DNA of 64,000 nucleotides from Planctomycetaceae bacterium (GTDB lineage: Bacteria; Planctomycetota; UBA1135; GCA-002686595): contig WGMC01000016.1 in the NCBI GenBank assembly GCA_016125265.1, positions 161,393-225,392 of the forward strand. Direction: 5' to 3'. Numbering within the stretch: the stretch's first letter is position 1; each line of letters opens with the position of its first letter. Positions 53,091-61,994 of the stretch are shown here, piece after piece. Both the position numbers and the translations under genes were made by a program. A model generated the notes under the pieces. That model saw only the letters and a program-made list of their open reading frames with translations. It made no database searches and was not told the DNA's origin.

Positions 53091-53142
53091 CGGTCGGGGA
53101 CGTCTGAGGTTTCGGGGGACGTGCCGGGAGGGTCGGGGCGCC

Positions 53143-55815
53143 CTAGAGCCGCCCCGCTGCAGCCGCGCGGAACGCGGCCAACGCCGCTTCGACGCGGTCC
53201 GCGGCCAGTCCCTGGCCCTGTGCCGTTTCGCGTTTGCCACCGCCGCCGCCGCCCAGCTCGGCCGCCACCGCCTTGGCGAGGTCGCCGGCCGCCAGGCCCC
53301 GTTCCAGGGCCTGGCCCTGGCACAGCACGATCCACGGGACACGCTCGCCGTCCCGGCCAAGCAGCAACACACAGAGATCCGCCGACTGGCCCTTCACCCG
53401 GGCCGAGAGTTCGCGCAATCCGCCGAGGTCGAGACCGGCCAAGTCCACGGCGCCGAACGCCACACCGGAGCGGGTCTCGAGGCCCTTCTTGACATGTTCG
53501 AGCGCGCCGGCGAGGTCCCCCTGCGCCGCGGCTTGGGTCTTCTTGCGGGCCTCCTTGAGCTGCTCTTGCAGCGCTTCGATGCGCTGGGGCAACTCGTCCG
53601 GCGGCACCTTCAGGCGTTGGGCCGAGACACCCAGCAGGCGACGTTGCTCTTGGAACAGGGCCAGCGCGTTGGGTCCCGTGACCGCTTCGATGCGCCGAAC
53701 ACCGGCTTGCACCGCGCGCTCCTGCACGATCGCGAACGCGCCGATGTCGCCGGTGGCACGAACGTGGGTGCCGCCGCACAGCTCCAAGCTGACGTCGCCC
53801 ATTTCGACCACACGCACGGCCGCGTCGTACTTCTCGCCGAACAGCGCCGCGGCGCCCCGCGCCTTCGCGGCGGCCAAGTCCTCGACGGTGGTGCGCACCG
53901 CCGGATTCGCGACCACGGCGCGCAGCACGTGGGCCTCGATGCGCTCCAACTCGTCCTGCGTGATGGCCTTCGGGTGCGAAAGGTCGAACCGCAGCCGGTC
54001 CGGCCCCACGTGCGAACCCGCCTGGGCCACATGGTCGCCCAGCACTTCCTTCAGGGCGCGGTGCAACAGGTGCGTCGCGCTGTGGTTGCGCCGGATGCTG
54101 GCGCGCCGCTCCGCATCGACCTTTGCGAGCACCGCGAGGCCGGGCTGCGCGTCGCCCTCGGCGCGCCCCAGGTGCACCACGACGGTGCCCAGGCGTTGGG
54201 TGTCGTCGACCTGGAAGCGGAAGCCGCCGCCGGGCGCCTCGATGAGCCCCGAATCCCCCACCTGACCGCCGGCCTCCGGATAGAAGGGACTCGATTCGAG
54301 CACGAGCGTGTCGCGGTCGGCGCTGCGGAAGAGCCGCTGCACACGCGTCTCCACCGCGAGCGACTGTGTGTCCTCGTGGTGGTACGTGCCCGCGGTCGGT
54401 CGCAGGCCCTGCAATTGCTCGGCGCTGAGGAGCTGCTTGAAACCTCCTTCGGAGCGGCTCGCACTCTGGTGCGCGCGCTCGGCATCGTCCCACCCCGCGG
54501 CATCGAGCGCGAGTTCGCGCTCGCGCGCCATCAGCTCGACGAGGTCCTTGGGGAATCCGTAGGTGGCGTAGAGTTCGTACGCCTGTTCGCCGGGCAGAAC
54601 CTTGGCGCCGGCCTTCGCGACGCGACGCGCAAGTTCCTCGAACCGCACGAGGCCGCGCCCGAGGGTCGCTCCGAACGATTCCTCCTCCGACAGCACCAGG
54701 CTCGCGACGTGGTCGACGCGCTGGCGGATCTCGGGGAACGCATGCCCCAGCACCTCGGCCACGGTCGGCACCAAACGATGCAAGTAGGGCTGTTCGAGAC
54801 CCAGTTCCTGCCGGCCGAAACGGGCGGCGCGGCGGATCAATCGACGCAGCACGTACCCCCGCCCCACGTTGCCCGGCAGCGCGCCGTCCGCGAAGGCGCT
54901 GGAGACCGCGCGCACGTGGTCCGCGGCGACGCGGAACGCCACGTCGGCCCGGCTGTCCGAGCCGCCGTACGTCCTCCCCGAGACCTGCTCCAGGGTGCGG
55001 AAGATCGGCGCGAACAGATCGGTGTCGTAGTTCGAGCGTTTGCCCTGGAGCACGGAGAGCACCCGCTCGAAGCCCATCCCCGTGTCCACGCTCTTGGCGG
55101 GCAGGTTGACGAGCGAACCGTTGTCCATGCGGTTGAACTGCATGAACACGAGGTTCCAGATCTCCATGAACCGCTCGTTGCCGGCGTTCACACCGATGGC
55201 GGGGTTGGCGCCGTCCCGCGGGTCGTCGCCCGGAGCGCCCCGGTCGATGTGGATTTCCGTGCAGGGACCGCAGGGGCCAGTCTCGCCCATCTCCCAGAAG
55301 TTGTCCTTCTTGCCAAAGCGCAGCACGTGGCTCGGATCGATGTCCGTGCGCGAGCGCCAGAGCTGCTCCGCCTCCTCGTCCGCGGCCAAACCGTCCTTGG
55401 GATCGCCCCCGAAGACCGTCACCCAGAGGCGCTCCTTCGGCAGTTTCCAGACCTCGGTCAGGAGCTGCCAGGCCCAGGTGATCGCGTCCTCCTTGAAGTA
55501 GTCGCCGAAGGACCAGTTCCCGAGCATTTCGAAGAAGGTGTGGTGGTAGGTATCCACCCCCACTTCCTCCAGGTCGTTGTGCTTCCCCGAGACCCGGATG
55601 CACTTCTGCGTGTCGACCGCGCGGCGGTAGTCCCGCGTGCCCGTTCCGAGGAACACGTCCTTGAACTGGTTCATCCCCGCGTTCGTGAACAGGAGCGTGG
55701 GATCGTCCTGCGGGAACACGGGGCTCGAGGGCACCTCGCGGTGGCCTCGCTCGGCGAAGAAGTCGAGGAACTGGCGCCGCACCTGGGCAGCGCTGCGTTG
55801 GGGGTCGATCGGCAT
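53143..55815 (-). CDS. alaS: Alanyl-tRNA synthetase
   Basis: This 890-residue class II synthetase has the full domain order. The catalytic core has 'RRQFLDFFAERGHREVPSSP', 'PTLLFTNAGMNQFKDVFLG' and 'QKCIRVSGKHNDLEEVG'. A tRNA-recognition domain follows. The editing domain holds zinc ligands 'HSATHLLHRALKEVLG' and 'LELCGGTHVRATGDI'. The C-Ala domain ends in 'ELGGGGGGKRETAQGQG'. The ATG at 55815 matches the normal start. recA lies upstream on the same strand, the familiar recA-alaS neighbourhood; recX is absent between them. Confidence 0.97.
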   Translation of the reverse strand: MPIDPQRSAAQVRRQFLDFFAERGHREVPSSPVFPQDDPTLLFTNAGMNQFKDVFLGTGTRDYRRAVDTQKCIRVSGKHNDLEEVGVDTYHHTFFEMLGNWSFGDYFKEDAITWAWQLLTEVWKLPKERLWVTVFGGDPKDGLAADEEAEQLWRSRTDIDPSHVLRFGKKDNFWEMGETGPCGPCTEIHIDRGAPGDDPRDGANPAIGVNAGNERFMEIWNLVFMQFNRMDNGSLVNLPAKSVDTGMGFERVLSVLQGKRSNYDTDLFAPIFRTLEQVSGRTYGGSDSRADVAFRVAADHVRAVSSAFADGALPGNVGRGYVLRRLIRRAARFGRQELGLEQPYLHRLVPTVAEVLGHAFPEIRQRVDHVASLVLSEEESFGATLGRGLVRFEELARRVAKAGAKVLPGEQAYELYATYGFPKDLVELMARERELALDAAGWDDAERAHQSASRSEGGFKQLLSAEQLQGLRPTAGTYHHEDTQSLAVETRVQRLFRSADRDTLVLESSPFYPEAGGQVGDSGLIEAPGGGFRFQVDDTQRLGTVVVHLGRAEGDAQPGLAVLAKVDAERRASIRRNHSATHLLHRALKEVLGDHVAQAGSHVGPDRLRFDLSHPKAITQDELERIEAHVLRAVVANPAVRTTVEDLAAAKARGAAALFGEKYDAAVRVVEMGDVSLELCGGTHVRATGDIGAFAIVQERAVQAGVRRIEAVTGPNALALFQEQRRLLGVSAQRLKVPPDELPQRIEALQEQLKEARKKTQAAAQGDLAGALEHVKKGLETRSGVAFGAVDLAGLDLGGLRELSARVKGQSADLCVLLLGRDGERVPWIVLCQGQALERGLAAGDLAKAVAAELGGGGGGKRETAQGQGLAADRVEAALAAFRAAAAGRL

Positions 55816-55852
55816 GGGAGTCGGAGCGGTCGGTCCGCGGAAGTGGGCGAAC

Positions 55853-55858
55853 GTTCTA
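55853..55858 (-). promoter_or_regulatory. Candidate -10 hexamer (TAGAAC) upstream of alaS
   Basis: The minus-strand sequence GGTTAGAACGTT lies 37 bases before the alaS ATG. TAGAAC is the only -10-like hexamer in the recA-alaS gap; the -35 is unclear. Confidence 0.3.
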
Positions 55859-55946
55859 ACCGATTCGGGACCCTCGCCCGGCACGTCACCCTCCGGGAGG
55901 CCCCCGATGAGCCCCCGCGTCGTCCCGCCGCGATGGGAAGCCGCTT

Positions 55947-55991
55947 GGGGGGGACGACACGGGGGGGACGACACGGGCCGGACGACACGGG
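55947..55991 (-). repeat. Three tandem 14-bp units in the recA-alaS spacer
   Basis: Three copies of (G/C)GGACGACACGGG occur with 14-base spacing (55951, 55965, 55979). Confidence 0.85.
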
Positions 55992-56032
55992 GCGGACCGC
56001 CGAGGGGCCGCCTCCGGAGGCCGTCGGCCGGA

Positions 56033-57277
56033 TCAGCGGGCGCCGGCTCGGCTGCCCGAGGAGCGCGCGGCGGCGCCGTTCGCGGAAACATCCCCCTCAC
56101 CGGAATCGCCGTCGCCCGAATTGCCCAGGCTGTCGTCGCCGTCGGGTGAACCCTGGTTGTTCGAAGACGGGGTTTCCGCGGTCAGCAACTCGGCCACCTT
56201 CTTCGGGCTGACGGCCGCGCGGATCTCGACCTCGAGTTCCCGGGCGAACTCGGGGTTGTCCACCAGGAACTGGCGCGCCTTCTCGCGGCCCTGGCCCAGG
56301 CGGATCTCACCCTCCTTGGGGTGCTTGCGAGAGAACCAGGTGCCGGACTTGAGCACGTGGCCCGTCGACAGGCCGAGGTCCAAGAGGTCGCCCTCGAAGC
56401 TGATGCCGCGGTCGTAGAGGATGTCGAACTCGACCTTGCGGAAGGGCGGCGCGACCTTGTTCTTGACCACCGTCACCTTGGTGCGGCTGCCAACCACGTC
56501 CTCGCCTTCCTTGATCTGCCCGATGCGGCGGATGTCGACGCGCAGGGACGAATAGAACTTCAGCGCGCGGCCGCCGGTGGTGGTTTCGGGGCTGCCGAAC
56601 ATCACGCCGATCTTCTCGCGGATCTGGTTGATGAACACCACGAGGCAATCGGACTTGGAGATGGCGGCCGTCAGCTTGCGCAGCGCCTGACTCATCAATC
56701 GCGCCTGCAGGCCGACGAACGAATCGCCCATCTCCCCTTCGATCTCGGCCCGCGGCACGAGGGCGGCCACCGAGTCGACCACCACCACGTCCACCGCGTT
56801 GGAGCGCACCAGGGCCTCGACGATCTCGAGGGCCTGTTCCCCGGTGTCCGGCTGGCTGATGAGCAGGTCGTCGAGCTTCACGCCCAACTTGCGCGCGTAG
56901 GAGGGATCGAGGGCGTGTTCCGCGTCGACGAACGCGCAGATGCCGCCCTCGCGCTGCGCGCTGGCGACGATGTGCAGGGTCAGGGTCGTCTTGCCCGAGC
57001 TTTCCGGGCCGAAGATCTCGACGATGCGGCCCCGCGGGAACCCGCCGCCGAGGGCCAGGTCCAAGGACAGCGCGCCGCTGGAGATCGAGCGGATCTCGCG
57101 GATGGCCTGTCCGCCGCCGAGCCGCATGATCGAACCGGCCCCGTAGGCCTTGTGGATCTCGCCCAGGGCCCCTTCCAGGGCCCGCGCCTTCTCGGCGCTG
57201 ATGCGGGCGGCCTCCTTGGCTTCCTTGGGGTCTTTTGTGTCGGCGGGGCCGGAGTTCTTGGCGCGGGGGGTGCTCAT
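56033..57277 (-). CDS. recA: Recombinase RecA
   Basis: This 414-residue protein has the Walker A motif '[18 protein letters not shown]', Walker B '[20 protein letters not shown]', loop L1 '[20 protein letters not shown]', '[20 protein letters not shown]' (L2 start), and the C-terminal domain. It polymerises on single-stranded DNA for strand exchange and SOS signalling. The N-terminal 25 residues are a Lys/Glu/Ala-rich extension. The C-terminal tail, about 50 residues, is rich in Gly, Asp, Ser and Asn and unusually long. No SOS box could be identified. Confidence 0.98.
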   Translation of the reverse strand: MSTPRAKNSGPADTKDPKEAKEAARISAEKARALEGALGEIHKAYGAGSIMRLGGGQAIREIRSISSGALSLDLALGGGFPRGRIVEIFGPESSGKTTLTLHIVASAQREGGICAFVDAEHALDPSYARKLGVKLDDLLISQPDTGEQALEIVEALVRSNAVDVVVVDSVAALVPRAEIEGEMGDSFVGLQARLMSQALRKLTAAISKSDCLVVFINQIREKIGVMFGSPETTTGGRALKFYSSLRVDIRRIGQIKEGEDVVGSRTKVTVVKNKVAPPFRKVEFDILYDRGISFEGDLLDLGLSTGHVLKSGTWFSRKHPKEGEIRLGQGREKARQFLVDNPEFARELEVEIRAAVSPKKVAELLTAETPSSNNQGSPDGDDSLGNSGDGDSGEGDVSANGAAARSSGSRAGAR

Positions 57278-57328
57278 GGTGGTTGGGTGTGCGAGTGGAG
57301 TTGGGACGGGATCCAGGCCCGGGCGGGG

Positions 57329-57334
57329 ATCTTA
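57329..57334 (-). promoter_or_regulatory. Candidate -10 hexamer (TAAGAT) upstream of recA
   Basis: TAAGAT on the minus strand, 51 bases before the recA ATG, is the best -10-like element in the spacer. No palindrome resembling a LexA site is seen beside it. Confidence 0.35.
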
Positions 57335-57486
57335 GGCGCCCCCTGGGCCCAGGGGCCACCAAAAACCCGAACAGACGGCGAACTGGCCCCGGGGCGGCCC
57401 GAAGTCGAGAAATCCCGCCTGGGGAGGTGGAAAGACTCCCGCCGCGGCCCCCGGTTGCAGGGAATCGGGGCCGAAGCCTCGGACCG

Positions 57487-58386
57487 TCACAGGCTGACGA
57501 GGCTGAAGAGCTCGTTGAACCGCGACTCGACCTTCGAGCGGTCGATGGCGCCGATGCGCTCCACGCTGAAACCCTCGACGCAGTAGGACGCGGTGACCGT
57601 CCCATAGAGCATCGCCCGGCGCAGGGTGCGCGGGTCCGTGTTGCGCACGGACGCGAGGTACCCGAGGAAACCGCCGGCAAAGCTGTCCCCCGCGCCCGTC
57701 GGGTCGATGACTTCGTCGACCGGGTACGCGGGCAGCGCAAAGTGCACGTCGCGGCCGATCAGGAACGCGCCGTGCTCGCCCTTCTTCAGCACCACGAAAC
57801 GCGGGCCGAGTTCCAGCACCTTGCGCGCCGCGCGCAGCAAGTGGCGCTCGCCGGTCAGGAGCCGCGCCTCCTCGTCGTTCAGCACCACGCCGTCGACTTT
57901 GCGCAGCAGTTCGAGCAGCCCGTCGCGCGCGATGTCGATCCAGAGGTTCATGGTGTCGGCCATGGTGAAGCGCGCGCCCGTGCACTGGGCCAGGGCCTTC
58001 ATCTGGATGTCCGGCGCCGCGTTGGCGAGGAACACGTAGGGACTCGTGCGGTAGTCCCCGGGCACCTTCGGATCGAAGTGCTCGAACACGTTGAGCTGCG
58101 TGTCCAGCGTGTGACGGGTGTTCCAGTCGGCTTCGTAGCGCCCGCTCCAGCGGAAGCTCTTGCCGTCGGCGACCTCCACGCCTGCGGTGTCCACGCCGCG
58201 CTTCTGGAGGTCCGCAAGGTGCCCTGCACCGAAGTCCTTGCCCACGACGCCGACCAACTGCACCGGGGTGAAGAAGCTCGCGGCGTAGGCGAAGTAGGTG
58301 GCCGAGCCGCCGAGGGCATCTTCCCGGCGGTCGTAGGGGGTCTCGATGGAATCGAACGCGAGGGTGCCTACGGCAACTACGGTCAT
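57487..58386 (-). CDS. PfkB-family carbohydrate/nucleoside kinase
   Basis: This 299-residue protein opens with '[15 protein letters not shown]' and '[19 protein letters not shown]' (the GG substrate loop). The C-terminal ATP/anion signature is '[22 protein letters not shown]', where Asp of GAGD is the catalytic base. '[19 protein letters not shown]' and '[15 protein letters not shown]' are family-typical. Such kinases phosphorylate ribose, fructose, adenosine or similar; the substrate is not clear. It lies on the same strand as recA, 209 bases upstream, and is probably a separate unit. Confidence 0.9.
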   Translation of the reverse strand: MTVVAVGTLAFDSIETPYDRREDALGGSATYFAYAASFFTPVQLVGVVGKDFGAGHLADLQKRGVDTAGVEVADGKSFRWSGRYEADWNTRHTLDTQLNVFEHFDPKVPGDYRTSPYVFLANAAPDIQMKALAQCTGARFTMADTMNLWIDIARDGLLELLRKVDGVVLNDEEARLLTGERHLLRAARKVLELGPRFVVLKKGEHGAFLIGRDVHFALPAYPVDEVIDPTGAGDSFAGGFLGYLASVRNTDPRTLRRAMLYGTVTASYCVEGFSVERIGAIDRSKVESRFNELFSLVSL

Positions 58387-58447
58387 GGGGAGGGCTCCGG
58401 AGTGGGGGGATGGCCGGTGGGAGGGGAACGAGCCGAGGAGGATCGGC

Positions 58448-59662
58448 TCAGGGAGTTTGCACGTGGGCCTTGGGAGGGGCGGCGTGGCCCACACCCTCCT
58501 GCTCGATCTGGCGCAGTTCCGCCCGCCGAGCGGGTCGCAGCAGGTAGAGGCCGCCAAGCAGCCCCACCACGAGTTGGCAGAGGCGGTAGGTCACGCTGAC
58601 GGCGACACCCATGGCACCGCTCGCGCCGACGAGTTCGAACAGGAAATGGAATGCGGCTTCGCCCACACCCCATCCGCCGGGGGCGATGGGCAACGCGCTG
58701 ACGATGTTGGCGACGGGCACGATGGCGACGTACTGCCACCAACCGATGACGGATTGCGGCACGCCGAAGGCCACACCCAGCGCCATCACGCCGGCGATGG
58801 CCGCGAAGTGGTTCCCGAGCGAAAGTGCGAAGGCGAGCAGCACTTCGCCGGGGCGGCGTGTGTACACGAGCACAGCGCGGTCGACTTCCAAGAGGCGCTG
58901 ACCGAGGGGCAGTCGCGCGAGCAGGCTCTCGAAGCGCACGAGACGCCGCAGGGCGGTGCTGGTGTAGACCAAGGCGCCGACGACCATGGCGACGAGCGCG
59001 AGCGCCATCGGAAGGCGCAGCTCCTCGAACGGTCCGCCGAGCCACACGATCACGACCATCGCGAGGGCCGCGAGCGCCACCAGGCCAAGGAGCCGGTCCA
59101 TCACCACGCTGACGAGCGCGTCGGCGCGACGACCGGGGTTCTCGCGCACGGCGAGCACGGCCTTGACCACGTCGCCGCCGGTCAAACCCGGCACGACGAG
59201 ATTGAAGAACATGCCGAGGTACGTGAGGCGGAACGCGTCCCACCAACGCACGTTGCAGCCAGCGATCCAAAGGAGGCGCCACCAGCGGGTGATGCCGAAA
59301 CTCAGCGCCGTGAAGAACGCGAGGAACGCGAGCGCGAGACCGCCGGGGTGCACACTCGCGAACACCCGCTGCATGCTCGGGCGCAGCTCCGCGGGTTGCC
59401 CGTCGGCGTTCCAGGAGCCTCCCTTGTCCTGACGCAGGACGCGCGGCTCCGCGGGCGCCTCGCTGGGGTGGAACACCACCTGGCCCTGCTTCCAGTCACC
59501 GGTGATGGAGCCGGTGAGGTGCCGCTCCTCCCCGCCACCGTCGGCGGAGAGAATGAGCTGGTCCTCGAAGGGCAGCCTGGACGCCACCGCCGCGAGGATG
59601 GCGAGCACCACGACGGGCTGCAGCCAGCGCCAGATGCGCCGGCGGGCGGGGGCGGAGTTCAC
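58448..59662 (-). CDS. Lysylphosphatidylglycerol synthase TM region/UPF0104 flippase-like membrane protein
   Basis: This 404-residue polytopic protein starts at a GTG overlapping the upstream stop (GTGA). One helix lies near the N-terminus ('WLQPVVVLAILAAVAS'). An extracytoplasmic insert of about 80 residues follows. Seven or eight helices then carry the family blocks: 'WWRLLWIAGCNVRWWDAFRLTYLGMFFNLVVPGLTGGDVVKAVL' region, 'DRLLGLVALAALAMVV', and 'ANIVSALPIAPGGWGVGEAAF' (the P.aPGG.G..E motif). Relatives include the MprF flippase domain and AglD-type proteins that handle lipid-linked sugars. The substrate here is unknown. Confidence 0.85.
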   Translation of the reverse strand: MNSAPARRRIWRWLQPVVVLAILAAVASRLPFEDQLILSADGGGEERHLTGSITGDWKQGQVVFHPSEAPAEPRVLRQDKGGSWNADGQPAELRPSMQRVFASVHPGGLALAFLAFFTALSFGITRWWRLLWIAGCNVRWWDAFRLTYLGMFFNLVVPGLTGGDVVKAVLAVRENPGRRADALVSVVMDRLLGLVALAALAMVVIVWLGGPFEELRLPMALALVAMVVGALVYTSTALRRLVRFESLLARLPLGQRLLEVDRAVLVYTRRPGEVLLAFALSLGNHFAAIAGVMALGVAFGVPQSVIGWWQYVAIVPVANIVSALPIAPGGWGVGEAAFHFLFELVGASGAMGVAVSVTYRLCQLVVGLLGGLYLLRPARRAELRQIEQEGVGHAAPPKAHVQTP

Positions 59663-60771
59663 AGGCCCGCCTCTCCGTCCGAAACGTTGCCTTCGAGGGC
59701 GTCGCCCACGAGGCCATCGCGTTCGAGGATCACGAGCAGCCAGTCCTCGGGGCGCAGGCTCGGCGGACTGTCGGGCAAGAGTCGCCCGAGCGCGCGGCAA
59801 GCGGCCACGGACGCGCGTCCGTCGCCCTGCTCCGCGATCACGTACAGCCGATCGAGCCAGGGCTCGAGGTCGTCGCCCTCGGGCACCCCGTCCGCCACCA
59901 GTTCCGCCACGGCGCGCAGCACCTCCGGATGTCCGTCGAAACTGTCCTGAGGGCTGTTGCCCCAGGCGCGCAGGAGCTCGTCGCGCGCCGCGGGCGACCA
60001 CGTGGCGGCACCGCGCAGCGCCGCACCCCGCACGAGGCCCTCTTCGTCCATCAGCGCATCCCCCACTGCGAGCGCGACCGTGCGCCGCTGAAGGAAGAGC
60101 GACGCCGCGACGAGCCGGCGTTCCGCCGGTTCGGGGCGCGGGGACTCGAGCGCGATGTTCACGGCCGCCAGGGCCCGCCGGCTGCCGTCGAGGTCGAGGG
60201 GCAGCGCTTCGAGCGCTGTCAGCGCGTTGTCGAGGTCGAGACCTGTGCCCCGTTCCGCTGCGGCCCACAACGCACGCGCGGCCTCTTGCACCTGATCCGC
60301 CGTCGCGCTGGTGGCGCCTTCCGGCACTTGTTCGGGCCGTTCGAGCCCCAGGCGCCGTCCTGCCTTGACGAGTTCGATCACGGAGCGCTCGCGAGCCAGG
60401 TCGTACACGTCCTGGCGTCCGAGCCACGCGAACAGCTCCACTTGCAGGCCGCCCGTCGGAGCGTGCTCGCCGTCGAAGCTCGCCAGGATCAGCAGCTCCT
60501 TCAGGGTGCGGTCGAGCGGGCGCGAAACCTGCTTCGCGGGCTTGCCTGCGGGCCCCCAGTCGCTATCCGAACCGGAGCGGAGCAACCCGACCAACGTGCG
60601 CCGCAGGGCGAACTCCGTGTGTGTCTGGACCCTCCCGACCCGCTGCGTCGACCCGTCGAGGGCGTGCAACTCGCGCAGGTTCCAGGCGGCGGCCTGGGGG
60701 GTGCGGCAGCCCGGGGCGAAGGCGAGGCAAAGGGCCACGAGCGGTGCGAGCGCCGGGCGGAGCCGCGCCAT
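59659..60771 (-). CDS. Lipoprotein with helical repeats; unknown function
   Basis: This 370-residue precursor has a signal ending in the lipobox 'LCLAFAPGC' (Cys at about 23). The mature part is helical: 'RTLKELLILASFDGEHAPTG', 'DLDNALTALEALPLDLDGSRRAL', 'GAALRGAATWSPAARDELL', 'VLRAVAELVADGVPEG'. The pattern suggests HEAT/ARM-like repeats similar to other envelope proteins in this window. It is translationally coupled to the flippase-like gene, so the two products may act together at the inner membrane or in the periplasm. ATG 60771 is preferred over 60852 because it gives the lipobox signal. Confidence 0.7.
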   Translation of the reverse strand: MARLRPALAPLVALCLAFAPGCRTPQAAAWNLRELHALDGSTQRVGRVQTHTEFALRRTLVGLLRSGSDSDWGPAGKPAKQVSRPLDRTLKELLILASFDGEHAPTGGLQVELFAWLGRQDVYDLARERSVIELVKAGRRLGLERPEQVPEGATSATADQVQEAARALWAAAERGTGLDLDNALTALEALPLDLDGSRRALAAVNIALESPRPEPAERRLVAASLFLQRRTVALAVGDALMDEEGLVRGAALRGAATWSPAARDELLRAWGNSPQDSFDGHPEVLRAVAELVADGVPEGDDLEPWLDRLYVIAEQGDGRASVAACRALGRLLPDSPPSLRPEDWLLVILERDGLVGDALEGNVSDGEAGL

Positions 60772-60914
60772 CACACCCAGCGCGCCGCAGGATCGAGACC
60801 CCGCGCGCGGCGGGATACGGGCGGAGTGGGCGGAGGGTCGCGCGGGATGCATGGCGCGCGAAGTCTACGTCGCCCAAGGGGCCGAGCGGAACGCCGGAGG
60901 GCTGCCACTCCCCT

Positions 60915-60966
60915 GGCAGGCTCGGCCGGCAGGCTCGGCCGGCAACCTCGGCCGGCAACCTCCCCC
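60915..60966 (-). repeat. Four tandem 13-bp units between the lipoprotein gene and ssrA
   Basis: GGCAGGCTCGGCC occurs twice exactly (60915, 60928), then GGCAACCTCGGCC and GGCAACCTCCCCC. The rest of the 275-base spacer shows no gene. Confidence 0.85.
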
Positions 60967-61046
60967 GCGGCACGGCGACGGGCCGAGCAACTGGGGAGCG
61001 GCGCCGGGGAATGGCGTCGGCGACCGCGTCGGCGGTCGCCGTTGGA

Positions 61047-61405
61047 TGGCGGAGGCGGCGGGAATCGAACCCGCGTCCTGGTGCCCTCGCAATGCAGCGT
61101 CTACGTGCGTAGAGCGTGGTTTGTTTGTCTCGGTGCAGCCAGCGCCCATGCCCAGGCTCCTTCGCACCCAGCCCCTGTTTGTCTCGCCGCGACCCCCGAG
61201 GCACGGGGCAGCGGCCAGCCTGCTGATCGCGTCCACCGAGGGCCACAGGCACTCCCCCGGTGAACGGCTACCTGGCTATCAGGCAGCGAGAGCGTAGTTG
61301 TCGGCAGGTTATGCCGTTTCTCGAGTGGATTTGCGGGGTGACTCGAGAAGCCCCCGGCACGCAACTGTCATTCCGTGGGGCACCAGTCGAAACCAGTGCG
61401 CCCCC
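61047..61405 (-). ncRNA. ssrA: Transfer-messenger RNA (tmRNA)
   Basis: The gene is 359 bases on the minus strand. The 5' end GGGGGCGCACTGGTTTCGAC pairs in its first seven bases with CGCCTCC near the 3' end (one G-U). The 3' part has the T-arm CGCGGGTTCGATTCCCGC and an encoded CCA at 61047-61049. The tag frame lies at 61279-61305: GCC GAC AAC TAC GCT CTC GCT GCC TGA, giving ADNYALAA, followed by TAG. A TAA at 61309-61311 in the same frame limits how far upstream the resume codon can be. The ALAA end is the usual protease signal. smpB, its protein partner, lies 78 bases upstream on the same strand. Confidence 0.95.
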
Positions 61406-61414
61406 ATCGCACGG

Positions 61415-61420
61415 ATCCTA
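61415..61420 (-). promoter_or_regulatory. Extended -10 (TGC-TAGGAT) of ssrA
   Basis: On the minus strand GTGCTAGGAT lies 9 bases before the mature 5' end of tmRNA, as expected if RNase P trims a few bases. A weak TGTTGC lies 17 bases further upstream. Confidence 0.55.
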
Positions 61421-61483
61421 GCACGGGGCAGGGCGCGGCAACAGGTCCAAGGCCCCTCCGTCCTCGGCGCAGGCGCGAGACGA

Positions 61484-61951
61484 TCAGCGGCGTCGACCGA
61501 AGGCCTGGCGCATGTCGCGTTCGGCGTCGCGGCGCTTCTCGGTCTCGCGTTTGTCGTGCAGTTTCTTGCCGCGCACGAGCGCCATGGCCACCTTCACGAG
61601 GTGGCCGCGGAAAGCGACTTCGAGCGGCACGATCGTCACGCCCTTCTCGCGCGCGGCCTTGGACCAGCGGTCCAGGTCGCGGCGGCCGGCCAAGAGTTTG
61701 CGTTCGCGCACCGGCGGGTGGTTCATCGGGCCGGCCTGGGGGTACTCGGGGATGTGCATCCCTAGCAGGAAGAGCTCGCCGCCCTTGACCATGCCGTAGG
61801 CCTCTTGGATCGAGGCCCGGCCGCCGCGCAGGCTCTTCACCTCGCTGCCCTTCAGCACCATGCCGCATTCGAGTTCCTCCAGGATCTCGAACTCGTGCCG
61901 CGCCTTGCGGTTCTGGGCGATGCTGCGGACCGTTTCGGGCTGTCGGGCCAT
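61484..61951 (-). CDS. smpB: SsrA-binding protein SmpB
   Basis: This 155-residue protein binds tmRNA and places it in the ribosomal A site during trans-translation. The N-terminal block 'IAQNRKARHEFEILEELECG' and 'MVLKGSEVKSLRGGRASIQEAYG' are diagnostic. Others are 'GELFLLGMHIPEYPQAG' and 'RERKLLAGRRDLDRW'. The basic tail 'GKKLHDKRETEKRRDAERDM' becomes helical in the decoding site. ATG 61951 is preceded at 7 bases by TAGGAT, suggesting a leaderless mRNA. Confidence 0.97.
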   Translation of the reverse strand: MARQPETVRSIAQNRKARHEFEILEELECGMVLKGSEVKSLRGGRASIQEAYGMVKGGELFLLGMHIPEYPQAGPMNHPPVRERKLLAGRRDLDRWSKAAREKGVTIVPLEVAFRGHLVKVAMALVRGKKLHDKRETEKRRDAERDMRQAFGRRR

Positions 61952-61958
61952 GGCCGGT

Positions 61959-61964
61959 ATCCTA
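61959..61964 (-). promoter_or_regulatory. Candidate -10 hexamer (TAGGAT) of smpB
   Basis: The same hexamer as before ssrA lies 7 bases before the smpB ATG, so the predicted transcript starts at the initiation codon. No good -35. Confidence 0.45.
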
Positions 61965-61994
61965 GCTCCGGGGCCCTGCTCGCCCCACGGATCC

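Larger units (their letters stand above)
52714..53142 (-). other. 429-base spacer between alaS and rpmF with two repeat patches
   Basis: No gene is supported. The two repeat arrays at 52848-52899 and about 53030-53090 are listed separately. Remaining sequence is GC-rich and without clear promoter elements, although rpmF should be transcribed from here. Confidence 0.55.

Noticed and set aside
52714..53142. A DUF177/YceD gene upstream of rpmF
   Set aside because: The spacer has no coding signal and is partly made of 13-bp repeats that cannot keep frame.
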